Assembly (NCBI GenBank): GCA_024279135.1
Contig: JAJRRU010000025.1
Coordinates: forward strand, 1 to 64,000
Length of the DNA: 64,000 bases
Direction of reading: 5' to 3'
From: Alphaproteobacteria bacterium
GTDB taxonomy: Bacteria; Pseudomonadota; Alphaproteobacteria; Rhodospirillales; Casp-alpha2
Each line of letters opens with the position of its first letter. Within the stretch, counting starts at the first letter, position 1. The notes under the pieces are model-generated. The model was not told the DNA's origin, did not search any database, and worked only from the letters and a program-made list of their open reading frames with translations. Shown piece after piece: positions 26,783 through 35,577 of this stretch. Both the position numbers and the translations under genes were made by a program.

Positions 26783-26810
26783 AAAGGGGCTGTCAAAAGA
26801 CAGCCCCTTT
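26783..26810 (-). terminator. Rho-independent terminator of the small heat-shock gene
   Basis: A perfect 12-bp stem (AAAGGGGCTGTC / GACAGCCCCTTT) with an AAAA loop. Read on the minus strand it is followed by a T-rich tract, so it ends the IbpA-type transcript. It may work weakly in the other direction. Confidence 0.9.
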
Positions 26811-26853
26811 AATAATATTTCCATATAATCTATGTAGTTCAATATGTTACAAT

Positions 26854-27330
26854 TTAGGCTGCCTTATCCTTGCGGGCCGGGCTTTCGATCAGTTTATCGG
26901 CGCCTGTCGGGGTTAATATTTCTATTTTCCGGGGTTTTTGGGCCTCGGGGATTTCCCGCACAATATCGATGCGCAACATGCCGTTTTCCAGACTGCTGCC
27001 GGTAACTTTAATTGTGTCGGCAAGCTGGAAGCGGCGCTCGAAAGCACGCTGGGCAATGCCGTGATGCAGGTATTGTGTGGTCTTGTCTGCTTCGCCTGTG
27101 CGCGCCTTGATGATCAGGGTATTCTCTTTGACGCTTACTTCAAGATCGTTGGGCGAGAATCCGGCGACGGCGAGGGAAATCGTATAACTGTTCTCGCTGA
27201 CCGACTCGATATTATAAGGCGGGTAAGACTGTGACGTTGAATCCAGACGGGTCGCCGTATCAAGCATTGTCTGTACCCGGTCAAAACCGACGGCGTGACG
27301 GAAAAGGGGGGAAAAATCAATTGTATTCAT
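26854..27330 (-). CDS. ibpA: Small heat-shock protein, Hsp20/IbpA type
   Basis: From the ATG at 27330 (GAGGAT 8 bases upstream) the product is 158 residues. The start, MNTIDFSPLFRHAVGFDRV, mirrors bacterial IbpA. The alpha-crystallin domain spans about 33-130 (YTISLAVAGFSPNDLEVSV, GIAQRAFERRF), and the IxI motif IEIL lies in the tail. It is an ATP-independent holdase for unfolded proteins. It has an RpoH promoter, a structured leader and its own terminator. Confidence 0.92.
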   Translation of the reverse strand: MNTIDFSPLFRHAVGFDRVQTMLDTATRLDSTSQSYPPYNIESVSENSYTISLAVAGFSPNDLEVSVKENTLIIKARTGEADKTTQYLHHGIAQRAFERRFQLADTIKVTGSSLENGMLRIDIVREIPEAQKPRKIEILTPTGADKLIESPARKDKAA

Positions 27331-27449
27331 AGCCATATCCTCTTCAGAGCTACATGGGGTTAAAATACCCGCCAAATCTGGCCGGGTATCAGTTTTCTCA
27401 AATCAGACAGGTTTTACGACCCGCTCGGCAGCATCGTGCGCCCTGTCTG
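27329..27449 (-). ncRNA. Candidate RNA thermometer in the leader of the small heat-shock gene
   Basis: Between the predicted start of transcription and the ATG are three hairpins. CAGACAGG/CCTGTCTG closes 27404-27449. ATACCCG/CGGGTAT closes 27365-27389. In the third, GUAGC (27353-27349) can pair with GCUAU (27333-27329), enclosing the GAGGAU ribosome site and overlapping the start. The layout resembles ROSE elements upstream of hsp20 genes in alphaproteobacteria, but the canonical anti-Shine-Dalgarno string is not an exact match. Confidence 0.5.
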
Positions 27450-27455
27450 AAAAGG

Positions 27456-27484
27456 ATATAGGCAGGTCATTGTTTGCCCGCAAG
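27456..27484 (-). promoter_or_regulatory. RpoH (sigma-32) promoter of the small heat-shock gene
   Basis: On the minus strand CTTG (27484-27481) is followed after 18 bases by CCTATAT (27462-27456), matching the alphaproteobacterial RpoH consensus CTTG-N17/18-CYTATNT. It sits about 120 bp upstream of the ATG. Confidence 0.85.
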
Positions 27485-27497
27485 TCAGGCGATGAAA

Positions 27498-29372
27498 TTA
27501 TTCTTTTTGCCACATGACTTCATACAACGTGGGGTCCGTATCGAAGCCCTTCATCTGATAGGTTCCCCGGCTTTCGAACTTGAATGATTTCCCGGCACAG
27601 ATACCCTGGACAATTTCAGAGGTAAATATCTGATCGGCCATGGCCTTGTCGACGATGCGGGCGGCCATCTGGACCGTTGTACCAAACAGGTCGTTGTCTT
27701 CGGCGATGGGTTCGCCGGCATTGATGCCGATTTTGATGAACAGGGGTCTTTCCGGCGTCGATGTGGTGTATTCATTTGTTTCACGCTGGATCTGGATTGA
27801 AGCATCGATACTGTCAGATGTGCGATTAAAAGATGCCATGATACCGTCACCGGTGTGTTTGATCTCCCGACCCGAAAAGATGGTCAGGGCTTCACGAACA
27901 ATTTTGTTATGGGCGCGCACGATTTCCTGGGCTCCCGCGTCGCCATATTTCTGGGTCATGGCCGTGGAGCCGGCTATGTCGGTAAACAACACGGTAACCG
28001 GGCCGGTATCGACGTCTTTTTTCTTGGGTTTATTCCAGTCCTGCATGGCACCAGTCATATTTTTAGCGATAGTATTTTTGTCATCCTTATAAATATTCAT
28101 GGCATTGCGGCCGGACTGGAACATCTTCATATAGGAGGCATCCTGGACCAGATATTCAGCGTGTTTGTCAGCGAAACCCTTGGCATGGACTTTTTTGAAG
28201 CCCATGGTTTGCACACTGTCTGACATGATTCGTGAAATTGCTTCATCATCAAGACCGCTGTTTGAGCCAAGGACTTCACAGGCTCCGGCCAGGAACAGGC
28301 TGACTCCGAATTTCTCAAAATTGTTCATACCGGACTGGTTCTTTCCGGCTCCGGCCATGGCCTGTTTTATGAACTGCATCATAAAGGCTTTTTGTTGTGT
28401 GGCGTGGGCGGACAATTCCTCCTGCATTTCCGGCTCTGGCGGGGTCACGGGCTGCATGTCAGAGCCATCGGACTCATCATCAGGTACATCACCGTCCGCA
28501 CCGTCGTCCTCATCTGTATCGTCTTGATTGCCGGCTCTGGCGGCTTCTTCGCGGAACCGCTCCATTTCGTCGGATTCTTGGATTTTGGCACTGTCTGCTT
28601 GTTGCACATCTGCCGATATTGCTGCCTGAACCGGATCTTGAGGTTGTCCGCCGGGAGCTTGGCGGGGCTGCGCCATACGCGCAATCGGGCGTTTTTTGGA
28701 TGGTGATAATTTGGTTGTCGTGAGCAAATATGATGCCAGTGACAGTACGGAAAAAGTGAAGGTGGTAAGGAATACTCCTATCAGGGCATTGTCCTGAGCA
28801 TTACCAACCAGCTTTACGCCAAAAACGTTTAAACCGAAAATCAGGGGGCTGGCATAATTTGTCACGGCGACGGCAATAGCGATGCTTACCAACACAACCA
28901 GCATCAGCTTTACCAGCAGGGTTGAAAGAGTGGTGCTTTTTTTACCAGCCTTCTTTTTGCGGGACGCTGTCTTGCGTTTGGCGCTGTCGTCAACGTCTTC
29001 ATTGAAATCATCAAAATCATCGAAGTCGTCAAAATCATCCAGATCATCTAAGTCGTCAAAATCATCCATATCGCCAAAGTCATCAGAACCGCCGCCACCA
29101 TAGGCGATATCCATTCCTGACGATCCGCCAATATTGTCTTTGTAATCACTTGCGGTGCGTGACTGTGTAGAGGCATAAACGATACGCTCCATGCTGGTGC
29201 CAGTTGCGGAGTCATACAGGTCTCGCAACACACGGACTTTCCCGATTCCAGACGCTTCAACCTGTTTGGCATCCTCTATGGCTTCTTCCTGGCCTGTCGT
29301 GGGGTATCTGGCGTGGATCGTCCATCGCTGCCCCTGCATGACCTGCACTTCAAAATTGACTGATCTTGTCAT
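27498..29372 (-). CDS. Membrane class III adenylate/guanylate cyclase with Asp-rich tract
   Basis: The 624-residue protein starts with a small domain (1-70) that recurs in such proteins. Next comes an acidic low-complexity tract (about 100-132, mostly DD/DDF/DDL repeats), a Lys-rich patch, two membrane helices (about 150-225) and an acidic linker. The class III cyclase domain (about 450-624) has both metal Asp residues (LFTDIAGST and HTGDGIMASF) and Lys in EIKHTGDG, favouring ATP. The transition-state position usually held by Asn is Gln (TVQMAARI), a variant seen in other bacterial cyclases. It likely makes cAMP. Confidence 0.82.
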   Translation of the reverse strand: MTRSVNFEVQVMQGQRWTIHARYPTTGQEEAIEDAKQVEASGIGKVRVLRDLYDSATGTSMERIVYASTQSRTASDYKDNIGGSSGMDIAYGGGGSDDFGDMDDFDDLDDLDDFDDFDDFDDFNEDVDDSAKRKTASRKKKAGKKSTTLSTLLVKLMLVVLVSIAIAVAVTNYASPLIFGLNVFGVKLVGNAQDNALIGVFLTTFTFSVLSLASYLLTTTKLSPSKKRPIARMAQPRQAPGGQPQDPVQAAISADVQQADSAKIQESDEMERFREEAARAGNQDDTDEDDGADGDVPDDESDGSDMQPVTPPEPEMQEELSAHATQQKAFMMQFIKQAMAGAGKNQSGMNNFEKFGVSLFLAGACEVLGSNSGLDDEAISRIMSDSVQTMGFKKVHAKGFADKHAEYLVQDASYMKMFQSGRNAMNIYKDDKNTIAKNMTGAMQDWNKPKKKDVDTGPVTVLFTDIAGSTAMTQKYGDAGAQEIVRAHNKIVREALTIFSGREIKHTGDGIMASFNRTSDSIDASIQIQRETNEYTTSTPERPLFIKIGINAGEPIAEDNDLFGTTVQMAARIVDKAMADQIFTSEIVQGICAGKSFKFESRGTYQMKGFDTDPTLYEVMWQKE

Positions 29373-29520
29373 AATTGTCGTTTACCGGAATAATGTCGAA
29401 TTTAAGAAACTTTGTTAGAGTGCACACGGATAAGAGTTGTGAGGAATACATCTACTATTCTTTGAACATATTAAATCATTATATGGAATTTTATTGATAT
29501 TTTATGAGTAAAACATAAAA

Positions 29521-29543
29521 AAAGCACCGGTAAACGGTGCTTT
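29521..29543 (-). terminator. Rho-independent terminator of rpmE
   Basis: AAAGCACCG pairs with CGGTGCTTT around a 5-base loop. On the minus strand it is followed by a run of T residues, 28 bp after the rpmE stop codon. Confidence 0.9.
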
Positions 29544-29571
29544 TTTATAATAATAGGTATTCTTGAATGGC

Positions 29572-29796
29572 CTAGCCTTTGAGGCCCAACCCAGCAAATT
29601 TTTTGTTAAATTTGGCAAGCCGCCCGCCGCTATCCATGAGCCTGTGCACGCCAGTCCACGCGGGGTGTGACTTGATATCGATATCAAGTTTCATGACGTC
29701 ACCTTCTTTGCCCCATGTCGAGCGTGTCTCAAAAGTACTGCCATCGGTCATTTCAATGGTAATCGTGTGGTATTCAGGATGTATATCTTGTTTCAT
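29572..29796 (-). CDS. rpmE: 50S ribosomal protein L31
   Basis: From the ATG at 29796 (GGAG upstream) the product is 74 residues starting [20 protein letters not shown], typical L31. The zinc-binding Cys residues of the C+ type are absent, so it is a zinc-independent form. The tail ([12 protein letters not shown]) is conserved. A frame extending 16 codons upstream is not needed. Confidence 0.95.
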   Translation of the reverse strand: MKQDIHPEYHTITIEMTDGSTFETRSTWGKEGDVMKLDIDIKSHPAWTGVHRLMDSGGRLAKFNKKFAGLGLKG

Positions 29797-29866
29797 TTTT
29801 CCGCTCCGAAATTCAGCGCGATTGTATACGCCACACAGCACCATGGTGCAAGCGTTGCTTCATGGT

Positions 29867-31072
29867 TTAAGTAAAATTCTTTGTCGCCGCATCATTGAGG
29901 GAATCGCGCACATAGGCCCGGGTGTTCCAGGCCAGCAGGATGACACCCGTCATAATGATCGCGCCGCCAAGGTACGGCCAGTCCATGCCAAACACAGAAA
30001 ACATCATGCCAGCCCATGCCGGGCCAAATATCCGTGCCAGAGTCGAGGCAGAGCGAGCGACCCCCATGGATTGGCCCTGGGTGGTCTCAGAGGCTTGCAG
30101 GGATATCAGGCTGTTTAATGCGGGGGTTATGATGCTGTATCCGTATCCGGCGATCAGCATAGCGATGATCAGGACCGGAACGGTATTGGAAAAGGGGATC
30201 AGCAACACTCCGATAGCCAGTGCTGCAGCACCCTGGACGACCAGCATCTTTTCGCCCATGGATTTTGTCATGCGGCCGATTAATCCACCCTGGATCAGGG
30301 CGCTGATGATGCCGATAAAGGCAAACAGATAGCCATTTTGTTCTGGCCCCCAGCCAAACTGGCGCCGCGACCACATGGCAAATGTGCTCTCAAGACCCGC
30401 GAAAACAAAGGTCGCCAGGAAAATAAGTCCGATCAATCGTGAGGTGGAGGGTTTGGCCAGGGCTGCGCGCAATTGTCCCAGTCGGGTTGATTTCGGGGCC
30501 AGGATAATTTTCTGGCGTATTTCTTCTGACAAAGATTCCTTGAGGAATAACATGGTCAGGATAAAAGCCGTTGCCGAAAGTCCGGCGGCTGCCAGAGCCG
30601 GGGTCTGGAAGTCCGCGTTGGCGGGGTCTGAACCAGCCAGCAGCCCGCCTATTGCCGGGCCGGCGATAAAACCAAGGCCAAAGGCTGCACCGATCATACC
30701 CATCCCCTTGGCACGGGTCTCGCGGGTGGTTATATCGGCCATATAGGCGAACGCTGCGGCGATATTGCCCGCCATCAACCCGCACAGTGCTCGCGCGGCA
30801 AACAGCATCCACAGGCTGTCAGCATAGGCCAGCCAGAGGTATGAGATCATGGAACCGGCCATACCAATCATCAATATAGGCCGTCTGCCCAACCGGTCGC
30901 TGAGACTGCCCCAGAACGGGGCAGAGATGAACTGGGTAAAGGAGAATACGGCCATGACCAGGCCCACGGTAAACGGGCTTGCCTGATAATATTCCGCATA
31001 GAATGGCAACAGCGGTATATACAGTCCGAACCCGATCAAATCGACCAGAACAATCAGAAATAGTGGGAGCAT
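29867..31072 (-). CDS. MFS transporter, DHA1/TetA-like drug exporter
   Basis: The 401-residue membrane protein has 12 predicted helices. Motif A (GSLSDRLGRRPILM) lies between helices 2 and 3 and a second half-motif (GRMTKSMGEKML) between 8 and 9. The start PLFLIVLVDLIGFGLYIPLLP and the GPAIGGLLA segment are like the tetracycline-efflux subgroup of drug:H+ antiporters. The substrate cannot be read from sequence. It is upstream of rpmE on the same strand. Confidence 0.85.
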   Translation of the reverse strand: MLPLFLIVLVDLIGFGLYIPLLPFYAEYYQASPFTVGLVMAVFSFTQFISAPFWGSLSDRLGRRPILMIGMAGSMISYLWLAYADSLWMLFAARALCGLMAGNIAAAFAYMADITTRETRAKGMGMIGAAFGLGFIAGPAIGGLLAGSDPANADFQTPALAAAGLSATAFILTMLFLKESLSEEIRQKIILAPKSTRLGQLRAALAKPSTSRLIGLIFLATFVFAGLESTFAMWSRRQFGWGPEQNGYLFAFIGIISALIQGGLIGRMTKSMGEKMLVVQGAAALAIGVLLIPFSNTVPVLIIAMLIAGYGYSIITPALNSLISLQASETTQGQSMGVARSASTLARIFGPAWAGMMFSVFGMDWPYLGGAIIMTGVILLAWNTRAYVRDSLNDAATKNFT

Positions 31073-31129
31073 TATTGATTATTACCCGTATGGCTAAGCA
31101 CAATACATTCAATGTTTCAGGGGTACTGT

Positions 31130-32449
31130 TTAGCGTTGTGTCAGTTTTAATTCAATACGTCTGTTACGGCGCAGGGATTCTGGATCATTGCCGGGAACCA
31201 GAGGTTGGTACTGACCGAAGCCTGTGGCAGCGAGGTTGTGCGGTGGCAGGCCGGCGGCAATCAGGTGCTTGACGACCGAAATAGCCCGGGCCGATGATAG
31301 TTCCCAATTGGACGGATATTGTGACGTGGAGATCGGAACCGTATCGGTATGGCCATCAACCCGCAGAACCCAGTCAATATCATCGGGGATGTTGCGGGCG
31401 ATGTCCTTCAGGGTCGTTGCCAGATGTGCCATCTGTTCTTTGCCGGCAAGGCCGATTTCTGTTGATCCCTGATCGAACAACAATTCACTTTGCAGCACGA
31501 AGCGGTCGCCGACGATCTGAATTCCGGCGGTGCTGCCAAGAATTTCACGCAATCGCCCGAAAAATTCTGAACGGTACTTACTGAGTTCCTGAACCTTGGT
31601 CGCCAGTGCTGCGTTCAGACGTTGACCCAGGTTGTGAATTTTTACATTCAACTGGCGGTTTGATTCTTCAGAAATTTCCAATGCGGTGGATATTTTCCCC
31701 AACTGGCTGCGCAGGGCCTCCATTTGCTGGTTCAGCAAGGCCACTTGTGCACGTGCGCTGCTGGACAAATTAATTTCAGCAAGCAGTTGCTCTTCGACCT
31801 GTTCGGTTTTGCTGACAAGTTTTGTTATGTCCTGCTCCAGTTGGGCTTTTAAGGCCGCCAGGGCCTCGATGTCTTTTGCCAGCCCTGCCAGTTGGGTAAT
31901 TTGCTGGGTGATGGTCTGGTCGCGCACCGTGACGGTCTGTTCGGCTGTCTCGGCCCGTGCGAGCATTTCCGTAACCTGTGATTCGAGTTGATCACGCAGG
32001 GCGATCAGGTTTCCCACCTGTTGTGCCAGATCGGATATTTCATTCACCTGCATCAGGCTTTTTTCGCGCTCGTCAGTCAGCTTTGCAGAAAGGCTCTGTA
32101 CCTTGTCTTCGGTACTTTCCATGCGCAAGTTCAAGGCTCGCAATGTTATGGAGAGATCATCGCGGGCTTGCAGTGAGGCTTGTAATTGTTGATTGATCGT
32201 CGAGATGTCTCCGCGCAGGTCTTCGCTTTCGCGTCGCTCCATGGCCAGCATATCGGATAAATCGGTGATCTGCAGGTTCAGGTTATCCAGTGCCTTGTCA
32301 CGCCCCGACAGGGCTTCGTTGAGGAAAAACTGGGCAATCACAAAAATCATCAGCAAAAAGATGATGACCATCAGCAGGGTTGCCAGGGCATCGACGAAGC
32401 CGGGCCAAATATTAATACTGCGTTGTGATCTGCGAGAAACCGAACTCAT
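31130..32449 (-). CDS. MotB/OmpA-like peptidoglycan-binding protein
   Basis: The 439-residue protein has one N-terminal membrane helix with a MotB/TolR-like start (GFVDALATLLMVIIFLLMIF, including the conserved Asp). A long coiled coil spans about 45-285, and an OmpA-like domain follows (VDGHTDTVPIS, NWELSSARAISVV, RRNRRIELKL). It is encoded 42 bp downstream of a MotA/ExbB-like gene, so the two should form a proton-driven stator-like complex reaching the cell wall. There are no flagellar genes nearby; a cell-envelope function is more likely. Confidence 0.8.
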   Translation of the reverse strand: MSSVSRRSQRSINIWPGFVDALATLLMVIIFLLMIFVIAQFFLNEALSGRDKALDNLNLQITDLSDMLAMERRESEDLRGDISTINQQLQASLQARDDLSITLRALNLRMESTEDKVQSLSAKLTDEREKSLMQVNEISDLAQQVGNLIALRDQLESQVTEMLARAETAEQTVTVRDQTITQQITQLAGLAKDIEALAALKAQLEQDITKLVSKTEQVEEQLLAEINLSSSARAQVALLNQQMEALRSQLGKISTALEISEESNRQLNVKIHNLGQRLNAALATKVQELSKYRSEFFGRLREILGSTAGIQIVGDRFVLQSELLFDQGSTEIGLAGKEQMAHLATTLKDIARNIPDDIDWVLRVDGHTDTVPISTSQYPSNWELSSARAISVVKHLIAAGLPPHNLAATGFGQYQPLVPGNDPESLRRNRRIELKLTQR

Positions 32450-32491
32450 TAATAGTGCACCTTGGTATCATAATTCGACCAGCTGTATTGA

Positions 32492-33640
32492 TCAGTTTTG
32501 GCGGCCTCCGACAAGGGCCGCAATGGTCCGAGCCAGAAGTTTAATTTCACTGCGGATCTGTTGCATGACGTCATCGCGTCCACTGGACATATCATCGACC
32601 AGACGTCCCATTTGTATATCAAGGTTGCGAATATGATGGTGGGTTGCATCGTTGCCGATGGAAGACTGATTTGAAGGCTTTACGATGTTATCGCTCAATT
32701 TACGGACAGATTCATTCAGGCTGACCTGGCTTTCTGCCATCGAGCGCATAATCGTCTGCTCAGTGCGCATATGATCGGTCAGGACGCTTACCTGATCAGC
32801 CATCTTACGCAGGCTGCTGTTGACTGCAATCCGGCTTTCCTCGCCTTTTATCATGGTTCGCTGAAGATTTTCCAGGCTGTCGGCTGTTTGTTCCAGCAAA
32901 GCCTGAACATAGGCCGGGACTGACTGGTCTGCCTCACCAGAAAATCCACCCGTGGATAATTTGGTGGCGCTTGCCAGCCATTCTTCCAGGTTGTTGAAGA
33001 AGCGATTCTGAGCCTGGGTCGCCTGCAAGTCCAGGAAGCCCAGAATGAGCGATCCGGCGAGGCCCAGTAAAGATGAGCTGAACGCTGTTCCCATACCGCC
33101 CAGGGGTCTTTCCAAACCTTCTTTCAGGTTAATAAAGACATTGGTCATGTCTTCACCCTCGCCCAGAGACAGGCTGCCGATTACACCGCGGATGGAACTG
33201 ACCGTGTCGAGCAGGCCCCAGAAGGTGCCCAGCAATCCAAGGAAAACAAGCAACCCGATGGTATAGCGCGAGATATCGCGGGACTCATCGAGCCGTGAAG
33301 AGATGCCATCGAGGACCGAACGCATGGAAAGTGCAGACAGGCGCAGTTTTGAACTGTCGTCACCGAGCATGGTCGCCATGGAGAGCAGTAATTGTGGAGT
33401 CGGACTGCTGGCAAGACGGTCGCGCTGGTAATTTTCGATCCAGTCGACCTCGGTATAAAGCATGATCACCTGTCGGAAATTATAACCGGCACCAAGTATC
33501 AGAACCCCGACGATCAGGCCGTTTAGGGGAATATTAGCCATGAAAGCCAGTTCCAGTGGCTGGTACAGGAAGTACCCAATCACCGCTATAGCCATCGAAA
33601 ACATGACCATCCGGATTAAGAACCGTTGGGGTCTTTTCAT
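32492..33640 (-). CDS. MotA/TolQ/ExbB-like inner-membrane protein
   Basis: The 382-residue protein has two N-terminal membrane helices, a cytoplasmic loop, then YTIGLLVFLGLLGTFWGLLDTV and GMGTAFSSSLLGLAGSLILG, the paired helices that form the MotA/TolQ/ExbB ion channel. The C-terminal 130 residues are a predicted coiled coil. It overlaps the upstream OmpA-like gene by 4 bp and precedes the MotB-like gene, so the three form an operon. The ion is probably H+. Confidence 0.82.
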   Translation of the reverse strand: MKRPQRFLIRMVMFSMAIAVIGYFLYQPLELAFMANIPLNGLIVGVLILGAGYNFRQVIMLYTEVDWIENYQRDRLASSPTPQLLLSMATMLGDDSSKLRLSALSMRSVLDGISSRLDESRDISRYTIGLLVFLGLLGTFWGLLDTVSSIRGVIGSLSLGEGEDMTNVFINLKEGLERPLGGMGTAFSSSLLGLAGSLILGFLDLQATQAQNRFFNNLEEWLASATKLSTGGFSGEADQSVPAYVQALLEQTADSLENLQRTMIKGEESRIAVNSSLRKMADQVSVLTDHMRTEQTIMRSMAESQVSLNESVRKLSDNIVKPSNQSSIGNDATHHHIRNLDIQMGRLVDDMSSGRDDVMQQIRSEIKLLARTIAALVGGRQN

Positions 33641-34617
33641 CGTTTGATAATATTGATGTCGATACGGTTGATGGGCTGCTCATCGGATTTGTTGCCCAGA
33701 GCGCGGACATCAATTCGCGTTGAGCGTACACCGTGGCCAATGAAATATGCCCGTACCGATAAGGCGCGTGAGAGCGATAAACGACGGGCTTTGCTGGATG
33801 ACTGGTTGTTACCACCAGCATAGGCCATCAATTGAATTCTCAGGCTGTCGTTGGCTTTTATGGCCTCGGCTATGGCGGTTAAATTATTCTCACTCGCCGC
33901 GGGTACATCGCCTTCGGCGTTTTTGTAAACAACCCGCACGGTACTTCCTGCAATCAGCTCCGATGGCATGTCCGGGCTGAGCGCGGCTACTTCGGTTGCC
34001 GGGGGCGTAGGGGCTGTTGTACTGGCCGGGGCGGATTGCGACAGGGTCGCGGGCGCGGGCGCAGAGCTGGATTCTGGAATCAGGGCAATGGCATCACTGG
34101 CAGCATCAGACGTAGTTTGGGAAGAGGCCTGTTGAACCGGGGCGGCAATGGGACTGCTTGTGACAGGTTCCACCACCGCCATGGCAGGAGCCTCAACCGG
34201 TGCGGCCACATTGTCCAGCGAGGTCAATGAGGCCGATGATGGCGCAGGTGCCGAAGGCTCAGGCTCTATGATATTTTCAGGCTCTATGATATTTACAGTC
34301 ATATTCGATGTAGCATTCAGTATGGCCGAGGATATGGTCGGCCCATAATACATCGACCTGGGAGGTGTCCGTCCCGGCATCATCAGGTTGACTTGGTTAT
34401 TACCCGTACGAAACACAGGCAACGTCCCGGTCACACGGGCTGGTCCGTTATCATCCAGTACCGAAAGATCAACGGTGACAGGCGAGCTTTGGGCGGCGAC
34501 CATTGACGGGGCTGTCAGGGCCAGCACCACAAAAAAACTCAGAACCGAGATACCGGCGGCCTTCATAGGAACCGTGGTATCGGGGCGGCGGGCATCGTAT
34601 GAGATTTGTTTGTGCAT
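33637..34617 (-). CDS. Exported protein with C-terminal OmpA-like domain
   Basis: The 326-residue protein has a signal sequence (ISVLSFFVVLALTAPSMVAAQ, ending near residue 43). A Ser/Ala/Pro-rich disordered linker spans about 110-215, and a short OmpA-like domain covers about 225-326 (LRIQLMAYA, SLSRALSVRAYFIGHGV, RIDVRALG). It is the first gene of the operon with the MotA- and MotB-like genes. Some OmpA-domain peptidoglycan-contact residues are replaced, so binding is uncertain. Confidence 0.75.
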   Translation of the reverse strand: MHKQISYDARRPDTTVPMKAAGISVLSFFVVLALTAPSMVAAQSSPVTVDLSVLDDNGPARVTGTLPVFRTGNNQVNLMMPGRTPPRSMYYGPTISSAILNATSNMTVNIIEPENIIEPEPSAPAPSSASLTSLDNVAAPVEAPAMAVVEPVTSSPIAAPVQQASSQTTSDAASDAIALIPESSSAPAPATLSQSAPASTTAPTPPATEVAALSPDMPSELIAGSTVRVVYKNAEGDVPAASENNLTAIAEAIKANDSLRIQLMAYAGGNNQSSSKARRLSLSRALSVRAYFIGHGVRSTRIDVRALGNKSDEQPINRIDINIIKR

Positions 34618-34767
34618 AATATCAGAGACTTCACTGGTCTATTATTGTTGTGCATAACATACCCAAGGGTAAGCCCGGGCACAACTGGTTTGATAGTTCC
34701 TAGTGAAATTTCCACTCAATAGCCGCGAAAGTCGGTCTGGATCGGCACAAAACGGGCAAAATTGTGA

Positions 34768-35571
34768 TTATTTGGCAGATTTCTGTAAGATCGACAGCAA
34801 TTCTGGCTGTAATATGTCGTTGCCTGCGACGATTGTACCTGATTTCATCATATGTGGTTTGCCGTTTATGTCGCTGATAAAACCACCGGCTTCACGGATC
34901 AATACGATCCCGGCGGCGATATCCCAGGGTTTCAGCCCAGCTTCCCAGAAACCTTCGTAGCGGCCAGCAGCGACCCAAGCCAGGTCCAGCGCGGCTGCAC
35001 CAAACCGTCGGACACCGGCCGAGACAGCCATGATGGCTTCCAGTTCCTTTTGGAACAGAGCCTTTGCTTTATCGCTGTGTGCGATGAACGGGATGCCGGT
35101 TGAAAATAACGACTCGTTTAAGTTTCGACGGGCCGAGACGCGCAAACGACGGTTGTTCAAGAATGCACCCTTGCCCTGTTCAGCCCAGAAAGTCTGATCG
35201 GTGATCGGTTCGTAAATCACGCCGGCTATAAGAACGCCATCGCGTTCCAGGGCAATGGAAACCGCAAACTGGGGGATGCCATGCAGGAAATTTGTGGTGC
35301 CGTCCAGGGGATCGACGATCCACTTGTTAGACGTGTCGTTGCCTGGAATTTCGCCGTTTTCTTCCATCAGGAAGCAATAATGAGGGCGGGCCTTGCGCAG
35401 TTCCTCGAAGATAATTTTTTCGGATTTTTTATCGGCCTTGGTGACAAAATCACCCGGACCCTTGAGCGAAACCTGCAAGTGTTCGACTTCGCCGAAATCG
35501 CGTATCAGATTGCGCCCGGCCTTGTGGGCGGCACCGATCATGACATTAATCAGGGGGGAATACTGGTTCAC
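34768..35571 (-). CDS. Inositol monophosphatase family protein (SuhB-like)
   Basis: The 267-residue phosphatase has the two Mg-binding signatures of the family: WIVDPLDGTTNFLHG (about 80-95) and PWDIAAGIVLIREAGG (about 215-230). The first-site Glu is present in MEENGE. Substrates may be inositol phosphates, or NADP or fructose-bisphosphate in related enzymes; SuhB also acts with ribosomal antitermination complexes in some bacteria. It ends a short run after efp (6 bp gap). Confidence 0.9.
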   Translation of the reverse strand: MNQYSPLINVMIGAAHKAGRNLIRDFGEVEHLQVSLKGPGDFVTKADKKSEKIIFEELRKARPHYCFLMEENGEIPGNDTSNKWIVDPLDGTTNFLHGIPQFAVSIALERDGVLIAGVIYEPITDQTFWAEQGKGAFLNNRRLRVSARRNLNESLFSTGIPFIAHSDKAKALFQKELEAIMAVSAGVRRFGAAALDLAWVAAGRYEGFWEAGLKPWDIAAGIVLIREAGGFISDINGKPHMMKSGTIVAGNDILQPELLSILQKSAK

Positions 35572-35577
35572 TGTTTA

